Source: Bacillus massilioanorexius (GTDB taxonomy: Bacteria; Bacillota; Bacilli; Bacillales; DSM-1321). Taken from it: a stretch of 46,670 nucleotides of DNA. Below, in pieces: positions 1 to 7,477 of the stretch. Both the position numbers and the translations under genes were made by a program. The stretch spans positions 1 to 46,670 of the forward strand of contig NZ_CABKRX010000107.1 in NCBI RefSeq assembly GCF_902374955.1, in the 5' to 3' direction. Position 1 is the first letter of the stretch, and each line of letters opens with the position of its first letter. The notes under the pieces are model-generated. The model was not told the DNA's origin. It was given only the letters and a program-made list of their open reading frames with translations, and made no database searches.

Positions 1-21
1 GTGGTTTTTATGATGTTTGTT

Positions 22-1242
22 TTAATTTATATTTAAAGGGAGATATATAGTAAATGTAGTCCCTTTATTTAGTTGACTATGTACATTAACCTTACCTTTA
101 TATTTATGTATGATATTATAGCAAACAGTTAAACCAATTCCAGTTCCTCTTTCTTTTAAAGAATAAAAGGGTAATCCGAGATTTTCAATTTGTTCTTTAG
201 ACATGCCTATTCCTGAATCAGTAATTTTAATTCTCGCCATATTACCTTCTTGATCAGCTTCTACGATGATGAAACCAGGATTCTTCATAGATTCTATTCC
301 GTTCTTAATAATATTAACGAATACTTGCTTTAATTCAATAGGATTCATTTTAATAAACAATTCATTTTTTAATTTAAGCTGAATGCCGATATTTTGATTA
401 TTAGCAAAGCTGGTAAGAAGATCACTAATTTTTCGGATTTCTTGATTTAAATCAATTAATTGAATATTATCGGTTTGTGGTTTCGCTAGAGACAAGTAAT
501 CATTTATAATATGCTGTGTGAATTCTAGTTCAGTTAGCATTGTTTCGACAAAGTACTTTTCTTTTTCATTTAAATTGTTTTCCTGATGTAATAGTTGAGC
601 AAATCCTTTCACTACTGTAATAGGATTTCTTATTTCATGCGCAATAGTAGCTGCTAATTGTCCAATAGAATGTAATTGTTTGGCTTGTTGAAGTTCATTT
701 TGAAATGCTTTAGTTGAATCGACTCTATTTTTTGTCCCTATAAAAACAAAAAATAAAATAATTTGGATTGCAATGAAATTTAGTATATTTCCAAAGCTAT
801 CGAGTGAAACATATTCGTAAGTGTCCTTGAGATTAGAATGAGAAATGATATAAATAAAAGAAGGACCTAGAATAATATTTAATGAGGCTACAATATAAAA
901 ACCTATTTTATCAAATAAGAAAATGGGAATTAAAGGAGCCATTGAAAATAGGCTTAACATGATAGCTGTATTAGGAAATGTCCAAAACTTCAAATACAAA
1001 TATACAGTAATAATAAAAATAAACATGGTTTTAAAGATATTTGAATCTTTTTTAATAAATAATAAAAGAGATAAAATAATTCCAGTAATTAATATCACCT
1101 GTATAGTCATATCTAGAGAATCATGTTTCCAACTTATAGGTGAAACGGAAATACCGACTAACAATAACAGCGAAATAATAGCCATAAAGCTTTTAAGGAT
1201 TAATCGGTGCTGTTTTTGATAATATTGATAATTTTTTATCAT
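22..1242 (-). CDS. Membrane sensor histidine kinase
   Basis: A 406-residue membrane-bound histidine kinase resembling the orphan sporulation-type kinases of Bacillus. About six hydrophobic segments fill residues 18-170. They are followed by a HisKA dimerisation/phosphoacceptor domain with the H-box AATIAHEIRNP (phospho-acceptor His202) and a HATPase_c domain with the N-box NIIKNGIESM and the G-boxes DSGIGMS and GTGIGLTV. There is no extracytoplasmic loop large enough for ligand binding, so sensing is probably within the membrane. No response regulator gene lies beside it, which fits an orphan kinase feeding a phosphorelay, but this is inference from family and context. The upstream 100 bases are AT-rich with no clear operator. 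Family assignment is secure; the signal and partner are unknown. Confidence 0.85.
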   Translation of the reverse strand: MIKNYQYYQKQHRLILKSFMAIISLLLLVGISVSPISWKHDSLDMTIQVILITGIILSLLLFIKKDSNIFKTMFIFIITVYLYLKFWTFPNTAIMLSLFSMAPLIPIFLFDKIGFYIVASLNIILGPSFIYIISHSNLKDTYEYVSLDSFGNILNFIAIQIILFFVFIGTKNRVDSTKAFQNELQQAKQLHSIGQLAATIAHEIRNPITVVKGFAQLLHQENNLNEKEKYFVETMLTELEFTQHIINDYLSLAKPQTDNIQLIDLNQEIRKISDLLTSFANNQNIGIQLKLKNELFIKMNPIELKQVFVNIIKNGIESMKNPGFIIVEADQEGNMARIKITDSGIGMSKEQIENLGLPFYSLKERGTGIGLTVCYNIIHKYKGKVNVHSQLNKGTTFTIYLPLNIN

Positions 1243-1339
1243 AATTCACCCTATTTTAGAATATTTTGTATATTCAATAGTAATATTTTCCTTGTTGTTT
1301 GTAAATTAGATTCAGAATCTTTTTTTGAAATACATCCTA

Positions 1340-1560
1340 TATAGTCCCACTTGCTGGGTGTGTTGCATCATCTATTTCTGAATTCCTGATTCTATAGAGA
1401 CATTCTTAGGGGAAAAACAAGCCGTTTTACTAGAGAGTCATGGAGCATTAACATGGGTAGAGGTAAGCTATAGATTATAACGAGAATGATTCATAGAGAA
1501 AGAGAATTGTCCCAGGAACGTTAAGAGGAATTAATTAATTTCCGTTCATTTTAAGGTATG
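1340..1560 (+). pseudogene. Decayed C-terminal remnant of a class II aldolase/epimerase
   Basis: Three short stretches in different frames read like the end of a class II aldolase/adducin-family protein. The first is IVPLAGCVASSISEF (about 1340-1383). The second is a frame giving IPDSIETF then GEKQAVLLESHGALTW, matching the family's conserved AVLL-HGAL block (about 1384-1459). The third is ELSQER-stop-EELINFRSF (from 1504), matching the usual last helix. Frameshifts and in-frame stops separate them and no start or 5' part remains. The recognition is from family memory, not an alignment. A long-dead gene remnant is the simplest reading. Confidence 0.5.
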
Positions 1561-1567
1561 TAGAATA

Positions 1568-1625
1568 AAGAAGAGCTGTCATATAAAAAATGAACTTCTT
1601 TTATATGACTACTCTTCTGTTTTTT
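1568..1625 (+). terminator. Rho-independent terminator downstream of the aldolase remnant
   Basis: Two arms of about 20 bases (core GTCATATAAAA / TTTTATATGAC, with outer AGAAGAG/CTCTTCT) around a short loop are followed by a run of T. It lies just after the aldolase remnant and is probably the surviving terminator of that lost gene. Confidence 0.65.
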
Positions 1626-1850
1626 GGGATAATATTATGTGTACACTCCAATCTAGTCGCTTCCCTGATAGAGGAGTTTGGCCCTTACTCAATCAACAAT
1701 CATTTCTATTTGCTAAACCTCTATAAAGAATAACCTTTTAAAAAACTGCCTATTAAAAATAGTATAACAGAGCTTCATTTAGAAAAAAATTCTTTCATTA
1801 CTTTTAAAGAAGCTATAAGATTAAGGAATTGAATATAAAGGAGCAGGGGC

Positions 1851-2459
1851 ATGAAGGAAATACAATATGATGAAGTGCTGCACATTAAAACAGCAGGAGA
1901 GCAGAAAGGATTTAATCAATCCATACATTACCACAGATATGAGCCAACACCTTATTTTGCATTAGAACAATTATTTCAGCATCTTACTATCCAAAGTACA
2001 GATCGCATAGTTGATTTTGGTTGTGGTAAAGGAAGATTAAATTTTTTTATTCATGAATTATTTAATGCTTCTGTTGTTGGTATCGAAATGAATGAGTTTT
2101 TTTATTTAGAAGCTCTTGAAAATAAAAAAAGCTATATTTCAAAAAAGAAAAAAAGTGCGGAAAAAATACACTTTTTATGCTGTTTAGCTGAAGAGTATAC
2201 GATTAATCCTTTTGACAATATTTTTTACTTTTTTAACCCTTTTTCCATCCAAATTTTTATGAAAATAATTCGAAATATACTACTTTCTGTTGAACAAAAT
2301 CCAAGGGTAATAAAAATCGTTTTATATTACGCTTCAGATGAATATATGTTTTATTTAGAAAATCAAACGATATTTGAGTTGGTAGAGGAAGTTAGATTAA
2401 CTGGTTTATATGAAAAAAACCCAAATGAGAGATTTTTAGTTTACCAATTATCCTATTAA
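1851..2459 (+). CDS. SAM-dependent class I methyltransferase
   Basis: A 202-residue protein with a Rossmann-fold methyltransferase signature. Motif I is VDFGCGKGRLNF (about residues 54-65), followed by an acidic end of strand two (VGIEMNEFF). An NPF motif (FFNPFS) sits at the motif IV position, where N6-adenine and some protein methyltransferases carry NPPY-like sequences. The N-terminal part (FNQSIHYHRYEPTPYFALEQLFQ) is typical of a small family of uncharacterised Bacillus methyltransferases. The start ATG has a GGAG site (AAAGGAGCAGGGGC). It stands alone, with a terminator behind it. The substrate cannot be read from the sequence. Confidence 0.75.
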   Translation: MKEIQYDEVLHIKTAGEQKGFNQSIHYHRYEPTPYFALEQLFQHLTIQSTDRIVDFGCGKGRLNFFIHELFNASVVGIEMNEFFYLEALENKKSYISKKKKSAEKIHFLCCLAEEYTINPFDNIFYFFNPFSIQIFMKIIRNILLSVEQNPRVIKIVLYYASDEYMFYLENQTIFELVEEVRLTGLYEKNPNERFLVYQLSY

Positions 2460-2466
2460 TATGGAA

Positions 2467-2510
2467 AAAGCAGATTCTTGATAAGAAGTTATCCACATAG
2501 AATCTGCTTT
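2467..2510. terminator. Intrinsic terminator between convergent genes
   Basis: Arms AAAGCAGATTCT and AGAATCTGCTTT are exactly complementary around a 20-base loop, with A/T runs on both sides. It can serve the methyltransferase on the plus strand and the thioesterase on the minus strand, which converge here. Confidence 0.8.
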
Positions 2511-2565
2511 CTATTTAAATTGAAGGATATATATAGCTTAAATATTATGATTTAATTCTTACTAT

Positions 2566-3078
2566 TTAATTCCATGGTGAATTGGTTGTTAAGTGTTGGG
2601 CTAGTTCTTTACTATGTTTTTTACGTTCTTTTCTCATGATAGCTCTTGCTTCTGCAGTTTCATGAAGTTTTTTCTCTTCTGCAGTTTCAGGTATCACTTT
2701 TGGAACGGCGGTAGGACGCTTATTGTCATCTAGAGCAACAAATGTTAAAAGGGCAGTTGCGGCTATTTTCCGTTCACCACTTCTTAAATTTTCTGCAATT
2801 ATTTTAACAAACACTTCCATTGATGAAGAACCTGTCCAAGTCACATAAGATTCAAAGCAAACGGAATCTGTGGTTCTTATAGGTTGTAAAAAATCGACAG
2901 AGTCTGTTGATGCTGTAACACACTCACAACGACTATGACGTGCCGCAGATATTGAAGCTACTTGGTCTACATCACTCATTAATTTTCCGCCAAATAATGT
3001 ATTGTGGTTATTCACATCGTTTGGAAATACTCGGCTTGTTCTACAAACTCTTGATTCTCTACAATATTTCTCTTCCAT
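2566..3078 (-). CDS. Acyl-CoA thioesterase, hotdog fold (YkhA-like)
   Basis: A 170-residue hotdog-fold acyl-CoA hydrolase of the YkhA/YciA group, which releases CoA from acyl-CoA in the cytosol. The diagnostic block NHNTLFGGKLMSDVDQVASISA near the N-terminus contains the catalytic/CoA-site region (Asn, Gly-Gly and the downstream acidic residue). A second block, STDSVDFLQPI, forms the dimer-interface strand. The C-terminal tail (EKKLHETAEARAIMRKERKK) is basic, as usual in the family. I chose the ATG at 3078: an ATG at 3090 lies directly against the AGGAG site with no spacing, while 3078 is about 12 bases from it. It is a single-gene unit, with no visible operon partner. Confidence 0.85.
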   Translation of the reverse strand: MEEKYCRESRVCRTSRVFPNDVNNHNTLFGGKLMSDVDQVASISAARHSRCECVTASTDSVDFLQPIRTTDSVCFESYVTWTGSSSMEVFVKIIAENLRSGERKIAATALLTFVALDDNKRPTAVPKVIPETAEEKKLHETAEARAIMRKERKKHSKELAQHLTTNSPWN

Positions 3079-3243
3079 ACTTCTATCCATCTCCTAAAGT
3101 ATAAATCACTTGCTGATATTATTTGTAAATATTATACAATCTATAATATTTCAACTATTCGTAGTCTTTTCTTAAATTCGTGAATATATTACTATAATTA
3201 AGTTGCAAAAGCTAGTAAAAAACTTTATAGAGTATCGGAGATC

Positions 3244-3292
3244 AAAAAAACACACTATTCCACCAACATGTTGCTGGAATAGTGTGTTTTTT
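3244..3292. terminator. Strong symmetrical terminator
   Basis: Arms of about 18 bases (core CACACTATTCCA / TGGAATAGTGTG, flanked by A6 and T6) around a short loop. The flanking A and T runs allow function in both directions. It lies downstream of the small minus-strand membrane-protein gene at 3349-3528 and most likely ends that transcript. Confidence 0.85.
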
Positions 3293-3348
3293 GAGTATTA
3301 TAACCGTTGACAACTAATTAACGAGAAATGACTTTTATGTAGAGTAAA

Positions 3349-3528
3349 TTAGCTGTGATTATAATGAACAGGTTTTCCGAACTTATGCTCAATAAATGTT
3401 TTAGTGAATATTGTGACAACTGATAATGCTAAAAAGATAAAGCCTACATTTAACGCATAATTCATAATTAAAAATGAAGTCCCTAATAAAAAGATTGAAT
3501 ATAAATTTATAATGTTTAATTTTTTCAT
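3349..3528 (-). CDS. Small two-helix membrane protein
   Basis: A 59-residue open frame on the minus strand. A GGAG site lies 10 bases before its ATG (aggagagttaaaacaATG) and a strong terminator lies 60 bases after it. The peptide starts MKKLNIINLYSIFLLGTSFL and has two hydrophobic stretches (about residues 8-22 and 25-43). A short polar tail, EHKFGKPVHYNHS, ends in histidines. I do not recognise a family. The combination of ribosome site, membrane-protein composition and own terminator supports a real gene. Confidence 0.6.
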   Translation of the reverse strand: MKKLNIINLYSIFLLGTSFLIMNYALNVGFIFLALSVVTIFTKTFIEHKFGKPVHYNHS

Positions 3529-4350
3529 TGTTTTAACTCTCCTATTTTTACAGATATTATGACCATATTTTAAGAAAAATAACTAAGTTATGTTATTGAA
3601 TATAGACAATTTAATTTGTATTTATACTATACCAACCAATTCTTAAAATTTTCTTAATTTATGGTTCGTTTTTTCTTAAACTTATAAAAATTTTAATTAC
3701 CCAATAATTGGTGGAATCTAAACAATTATTTTGTGTTTTTTGTATGTTTTTTCCTTTTTGCCGTATACCAAAATAAAGTAAAAGCGTTCATCATGAAGAA
3801 AATAGTTTCTAAGCCTGCCATTGAATCGTATTTCTACAATCATTAGCAAACTGAAGTTAACAGAAAGAGGAAAACAAAAGTAGTATATATTTTATAAAAA
3901 GCTGAAAAAATAGGATATAGAGAATGTTGATGATATCCACATACCTAGTGGCTGTCTTCTTGGCATATTAAAGAAGATTAAGGATGTTTCTTTCAACTTT
4001 TACTTCAAAAAAGTTTGCAAATGACAGTAAATTATTTACAACTAGTCCCAATAATCATACTTTAGAGTTTTTCATTAATTAAAATGATGATTTATAAATA
4101 ATGTGTCTTCATTCTTACACTATCAGGTATTCTCAATTAAATATTATATATGAGAATATTTATAGTACGAAATTGTATTAATCTTATTCTTAACATCTTA
4201 TCTCTATTTGTACTATAACGATAGATAAATTATAAGAAGTATGTTACGTATATTATTTATATAATGTTTATGAAAAAGATTAAATTTAAAGTATTTAGTA
4301 GGCAGTCTAAAAAATAATAAGTAAAATATGAAATAATTTATAAATTATCC
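3529..4350. other. AT-rich gene-free stretch before ahpC
   Basis: About 820 very AT-rich bases. The left edge carries the leader of the small minus-strand gene (ribosome site at about 3536-3542, with promoter-like TATAGT/TATAAA sequences further out). No open frame with a ribosome site and no RNA gene was recognised in the rest. The only other feature I can support, the ahpC promoter, lies just beyond its right end. Confidence 0.5.
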
Positions 4351-4381
4351 TTGACTAATTACTTATTAATAATTATTATAA
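4351..4381 (+). promoter_or_regulatory. ahpC promoter with PerR-like box
   Basis: TTGACT (4351-4356) and TATTAT (4374-4379) are spaced by 17 bases, giving a near-consensus SigA promoter. The 15-mer TAATAATTATTATAA at 4367-4381 matches the Bacillus PerR box TTATAATNATTATAA at all but one position. It covers the -10 element, the geometry expected of peroxide-relieved repression. This fits ahpC being the next gene. PerR binding itself is inferred. Confidence 0.75.
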
Positions 4382-4424
4382 AGAAAGGATAAATATAATT
4401 TAACTTTCAGGAGGAAATAACACA

Positions 4425-4988
4425 ATGTCATTAATTAATAAACAAGTTGAAGATTTCAAAGTACAAGCATATCACGCAGGAGAATTTAAAGAAGTTACTT
4501 TAGAAGATGTAAAAGGTAAATGGGCTGTATTCTTCTTCTATCCAGCAGATTTCTCTTTTGTTTGCCCAACAGAATTAGCAGACATCCAAGATAACTATGA
4601 AACATTTAAAGAAATGAACTGTGAAGTTTACTCTGTATCTACAGATACTCATTTTGTTCACAAAGGTTGGGCTGATGCTACAGACACAATTGGTAAAATC
4701 CAATACCCAATGTTAGCTGATCCAGGTCAAGCTCTATCAAAACAATTTGGCGTATTAGTTGAAGAAGATGGAGTAGCTTTACGTGGAACTTTCATTGTTA
4801 ACCCTGAAGGTCAAATTAAAGCATACGAAATCAATGATCTAGGTATCGGACGTAACGCTGAAGAATTAGTACGTAAAGTACAAGCTGCTCAATTCGTTGC
4901 AGAACACGGTGATAAAGTATGCCCAGCGAAATGGACTCCAGGTGAAGAAACATTAGAGCCAAGCTTAGACTTAGTTGGTAAAATCTAA
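4425..4988 (+). CDS. ahpC: Alkyl hydroperoxide reductase subunit C (peroxiredoxin)
   Basis: A 187-residue typical 2-Cys peroxiredoxin that reduces hydrogen peroxide and organic hydroperoxides in the cytosol. The peroxidatic cysteine is Cys47 in FVCPTE. The resolving cysteine is Cys166 in KVCPAKW, followed by the usual C-terminal tail ending LDLVGKI. Length and both motifs are standard. A strong GGAGG site precedes the ATG. The gene is followed by its reductase partner 390 bases downstream, separated by an inverted repeat. A PerR-like box over the promoter predicts induction by peroxide. Confidence 0.96.
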   Translation: MSLINKQVEDFKVQAYHAGEFKEVTLEDVKGKWAVFFFYPADFSFVCPTELADIQDNYETFKEMNCEVYSVSTDTHFVHKGWADATDTIGKIQYPMLADPGQALSKQFGVLVEEDGVALRGTFIVNPEGQIKAYEINDLGIGRNAEELVRKVQAAQFVAEHGDKVCPAKWTPGEETLEPSLDLVGKI

Positions 4989-5060
4989 TTTTACTTATAC
5001 AAAATAGATTGTAATTTAGAATACAGCAAACCAAAGTCGTTAATTTGGTAACATCATATA

Positions 5061-5105
5061 GGCTGTGCTAAAGACTTGTATCAGACAGGCTCTTTTGTCA
5101 CAGCC
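5061..5105 (+). terminator. Inverted repeat after ahpC (weak or partial terminator)
   Basis: GGCTGTG and CACAGCC pair around a 31-base loop, but only short T stretches follow. It may attenuate rather than fully stop transcription from ahpC into the downstream reductase gene. No other feature was recognised in the 4989-5375 gap. Confidence 0.4.
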
Positions 5106-5375
5106 TTCATTAAAGAGTGAATATTTTATATTTTTTGAATAGTGTTAACATAAAAAATGCTCAGTGATGAGCAATAATGATTATTTTTCATAGTACTTAT
5201 AGAAATACATGAGCTTGAAAGTAAATGTAGAAATGGATTTAACCGATTAACCTTTTAGTTAGTCTAATCATTTCTACGTAAAAATAGATAAAGTAAAACT
5301 TTGGTAGTTTAGATAGAATGTAACGATTAAAAAGTAGATCGTTTTAAAAATAATATACAACGAGGAGAGCGAAAA

Positions 5376-7031
5376 ATGAGTAAAATATATGATTTATTAA
5401 TAATTGGTGGCGGCCCAGCAGGTCTTTCAGCAGGTGTTTATGCAGGGCGTGCAAAATTAAAAACAGCTATTATTGAAAAAAGTGATTTCGGTGGACAAAC
5501 ATCGACCACATCAGAAATTGTAAACTATCCTGGAATTCGCAAAACATCAGGACCTGCATTAATAGAAGAAATGAGACTTCAAAATGAAGATTTCGGAGTA
5601 GAATTTATTAAAACAGAAGTAACGGATGTTGATTTTTCTGGTGAAGTAAAAATTATTAAAACAATTAACGGTGAATTGAAAGCTCGTGCGATCATTATTG
5701 CTACAGGTGCATCTGCAAGAAAATTAGGATTCCCAGGAGAAGCAGAATTTACAGGTCGAGGAGTAGCATATTGTTCTACATGTGATGGTGAGTTCTTTGA
5801 AGGCTTAGAAGTATTTGTTATTGGAGCTGGATTTGCAGCTGCTGAAGAAGCTATGTATTTAACTCGTTATGCAACAAAAGTAACGATTATTGCTCGTGAG
5901 CCTGAATTTACTTGTGCACCATCTATTGCGGATAAAGTATTTGCAAATGATAAAATTGAAGTTAAATTTAATACAGAAATGCTTGAAATTTCTGGTGAAG
6001 ATATGATTAAACGAGCTCGTTTTATTAATAATGTAACAAAAGAAGAATGGACATACGAAGCGAAAGAAGAAGATGGTACATTTGGAGTATTTGTTTTTGT
6101 TGGTTATCAGCCAAAAACAGAACTTTTTAAAGGTCATATTGAAATGGATCGTGCAGGCTATATCATTACAAACGATGATATGCAAACAAATGTAAAAGGT
6201 GTATATGCTGCTGGTGATTTACGTCCGAAATCTTTACGTCAAGTTATTACAGCTGTTGCGGATGGTGCGATTGCTGCGACAGATGCAGGAAAATATGTTT
6301 CAGAAGAAAAAGAGCGCTTAGGAATTGTTGATGAGCCAGAAGAAGAAAAACCAGCGAAAAAGGAAGAGCCTAAAGCGGCAGCTGCAACTGGCGGTAAAAG
6401 CTCATTATTATCCGATGCAATTCGTGGCCAATTAAAAGGAATTTTCAGTAAAATGGAAAGTGATGTTACGTTAGTTTCCATTGTTGATGAAAGCATGCCT
6501 AAATCGGTTGAATTACGTGATTTCTTATTAGATGTAGCAGAGCTAGGAGATAAAGTTCATCTTGAGCTATATAATAAAGGTGAAAATCCTGAAATGGAAT
6601 CAAAAATTAATGCGGATAAATACCCTGTTGTTTCATTATTAAATGCTAATGGAGAATATAGTGGTGTGAAATATCACGGTGTTCCTGGTGGCCATGAATT
6701 AAATTCATTTATCTTAGCTATTTACAACTTAGCAGGACCAGGACAAGCATTAGATGCAACTATTATGGATTCAATTAAATCAATTAATAAAAAAGCTAAT
6801 ATTAAAGTTATGGTTTCACTTGCATGTCATTTCTGTCCAGACGTAGTAGTAGGGGCACAACGTATTGCAATTGAAAATCCAAATGTCGAAGCAGAGATGG
6901 TTGATATTAGCCAGTTCCAAGATATTAAAAAGCAATACAAGGTAATGAGTGTTCCAGCAATGATTATTAATGATGAGCAAGTGGTATTCGGTGCGAAGAA
7001 AATCAATGAAATTGCTGAGCTATTAGCGTAA
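5376..7031 (+). CDS. AhpF-like NAD(P)H:peroxiredoxin reductase with permuted domains
   Basis: A 551-residue flavoprotein that should pass electrons from NAD(P)H to AhpC. The N-terminal part is a thioredoxin-reductase module: FAD-binding GGGPAGLSAG (11-20), redox pair CSTC (133-136), second nucleotide-binding GAGFAAAEEA, and C-terminal FAD motif GVYAAGDLR. A charged Glu/Lys/Ala linker follows at about 315-340. The C-terminal part is a tandem thioredoxin-fold module with the redox pair CHFC (484-487) and the cis-proline motif SVPAM. In classical AhpF of Bacillus and E. coli the thioredoxin-fold module comes first, so the order here is reversed. Reversed-order versions are known from clostridia and other Firmicutes. 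Its place behind ahpC supports the partnership. Confidence 0.88.
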   Translation: MSKIYDLLIIGGGPAGLSAGVYAGRAKLKTAIIEKSDFGGQTSTTSEIVNYPGIRKTSGPALIEEMRLQNEDFGVEFIKTEVTDVDFSGEVKIIKTINGELKARAIIIATGASARKLGFPGEAEFTGRGVAYCSTCDGEFFEGLEVFVIGAGFAAAEEAMYLTRYATKVTIIAREPEFTCAPSIADKVFANDKIEVKFNTEMLEISGEDMIKRARFINNVTKEEWTYEAKEEDGTFGVFVFVGYQPKTELFKGHIEMDRAGYIITNDDMQTNVKGVYAAGDLRPKSLRQVITAVADGAIAATDAGKYVSEEKERLGIVDEPEEEKPAKKEEPKAAAATGGKSSLLSDAIRGQLKGIFSKMESDVTLVSIVDESMPKSVELRDFLLDVAELGDKVHLELYNKGENPEMESKINADKYPVVSLLNANGEYSGVKYHGVPGGHELNSFILAIYNLAGPGQALDATIMDSIKSINKKANIKVMVSLACHFCPDVVVGAQRIAIENPNVEAEMVDISQFQDIKKQYKVMSVPAMIINDEQVVFGAKKINEIAELLA

Positions 7032-7050
7032 CCCGATATTAAAATAGGTG

Positions 7051-7087
7051 AAGGTGTCTATGAGTATTACTTATAGGCACCTTTTTT
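7051..7087 (+). terminator. Terminator of the ahpC-reductase unit
   Basis: AAGGTGTCTAT and ATAGGCACCTT pair with one wobble, followed by TTTTTT. It sits 20 bases after the reductase stop codon. The remaining bases to 7477 are AT-rich, and nothing else was recognised there. Confidence 0.85.
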
Positions 7088-7477
7088 GATATATCCTTAT
7101 CGATTTCTATTGACGAATTTATAATGGAAGTTTAGCTATACTTTTGGGTGAGTACATTCAAGTTTTTTTGACACTGTTAATGGCGTTGATTCACATTTAA
7201 AGGTATTTATTATTAGTGTATTTTTTATTGCTGTAAGGATAGTATTTTTATAGTTGGAAAAAAATATTGATCAAAAAATAAAACAAATGCCGTTGTAAAT
7301 GAATATAAGTTTTTCATCTAGTAGAATATGATTATGAAATTTGTATGTATAAATTTTAAATGAATGATTAAAAAATTTAATATAGTTCTTTTTTTTCATA
7401 TATTTCACTTTTTCTGTCAAAAAGTATGTTATGCTTTTCTTATTTGAACTTTTAATTTCGACAGAAAGGATTTAATA

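Noticed and set aside
5172..5186. Second PerR-like box before the AhpF-like gene
   Set aside because: Only about ten of fourteen defined positions match and no promoter elements are positioned around it.
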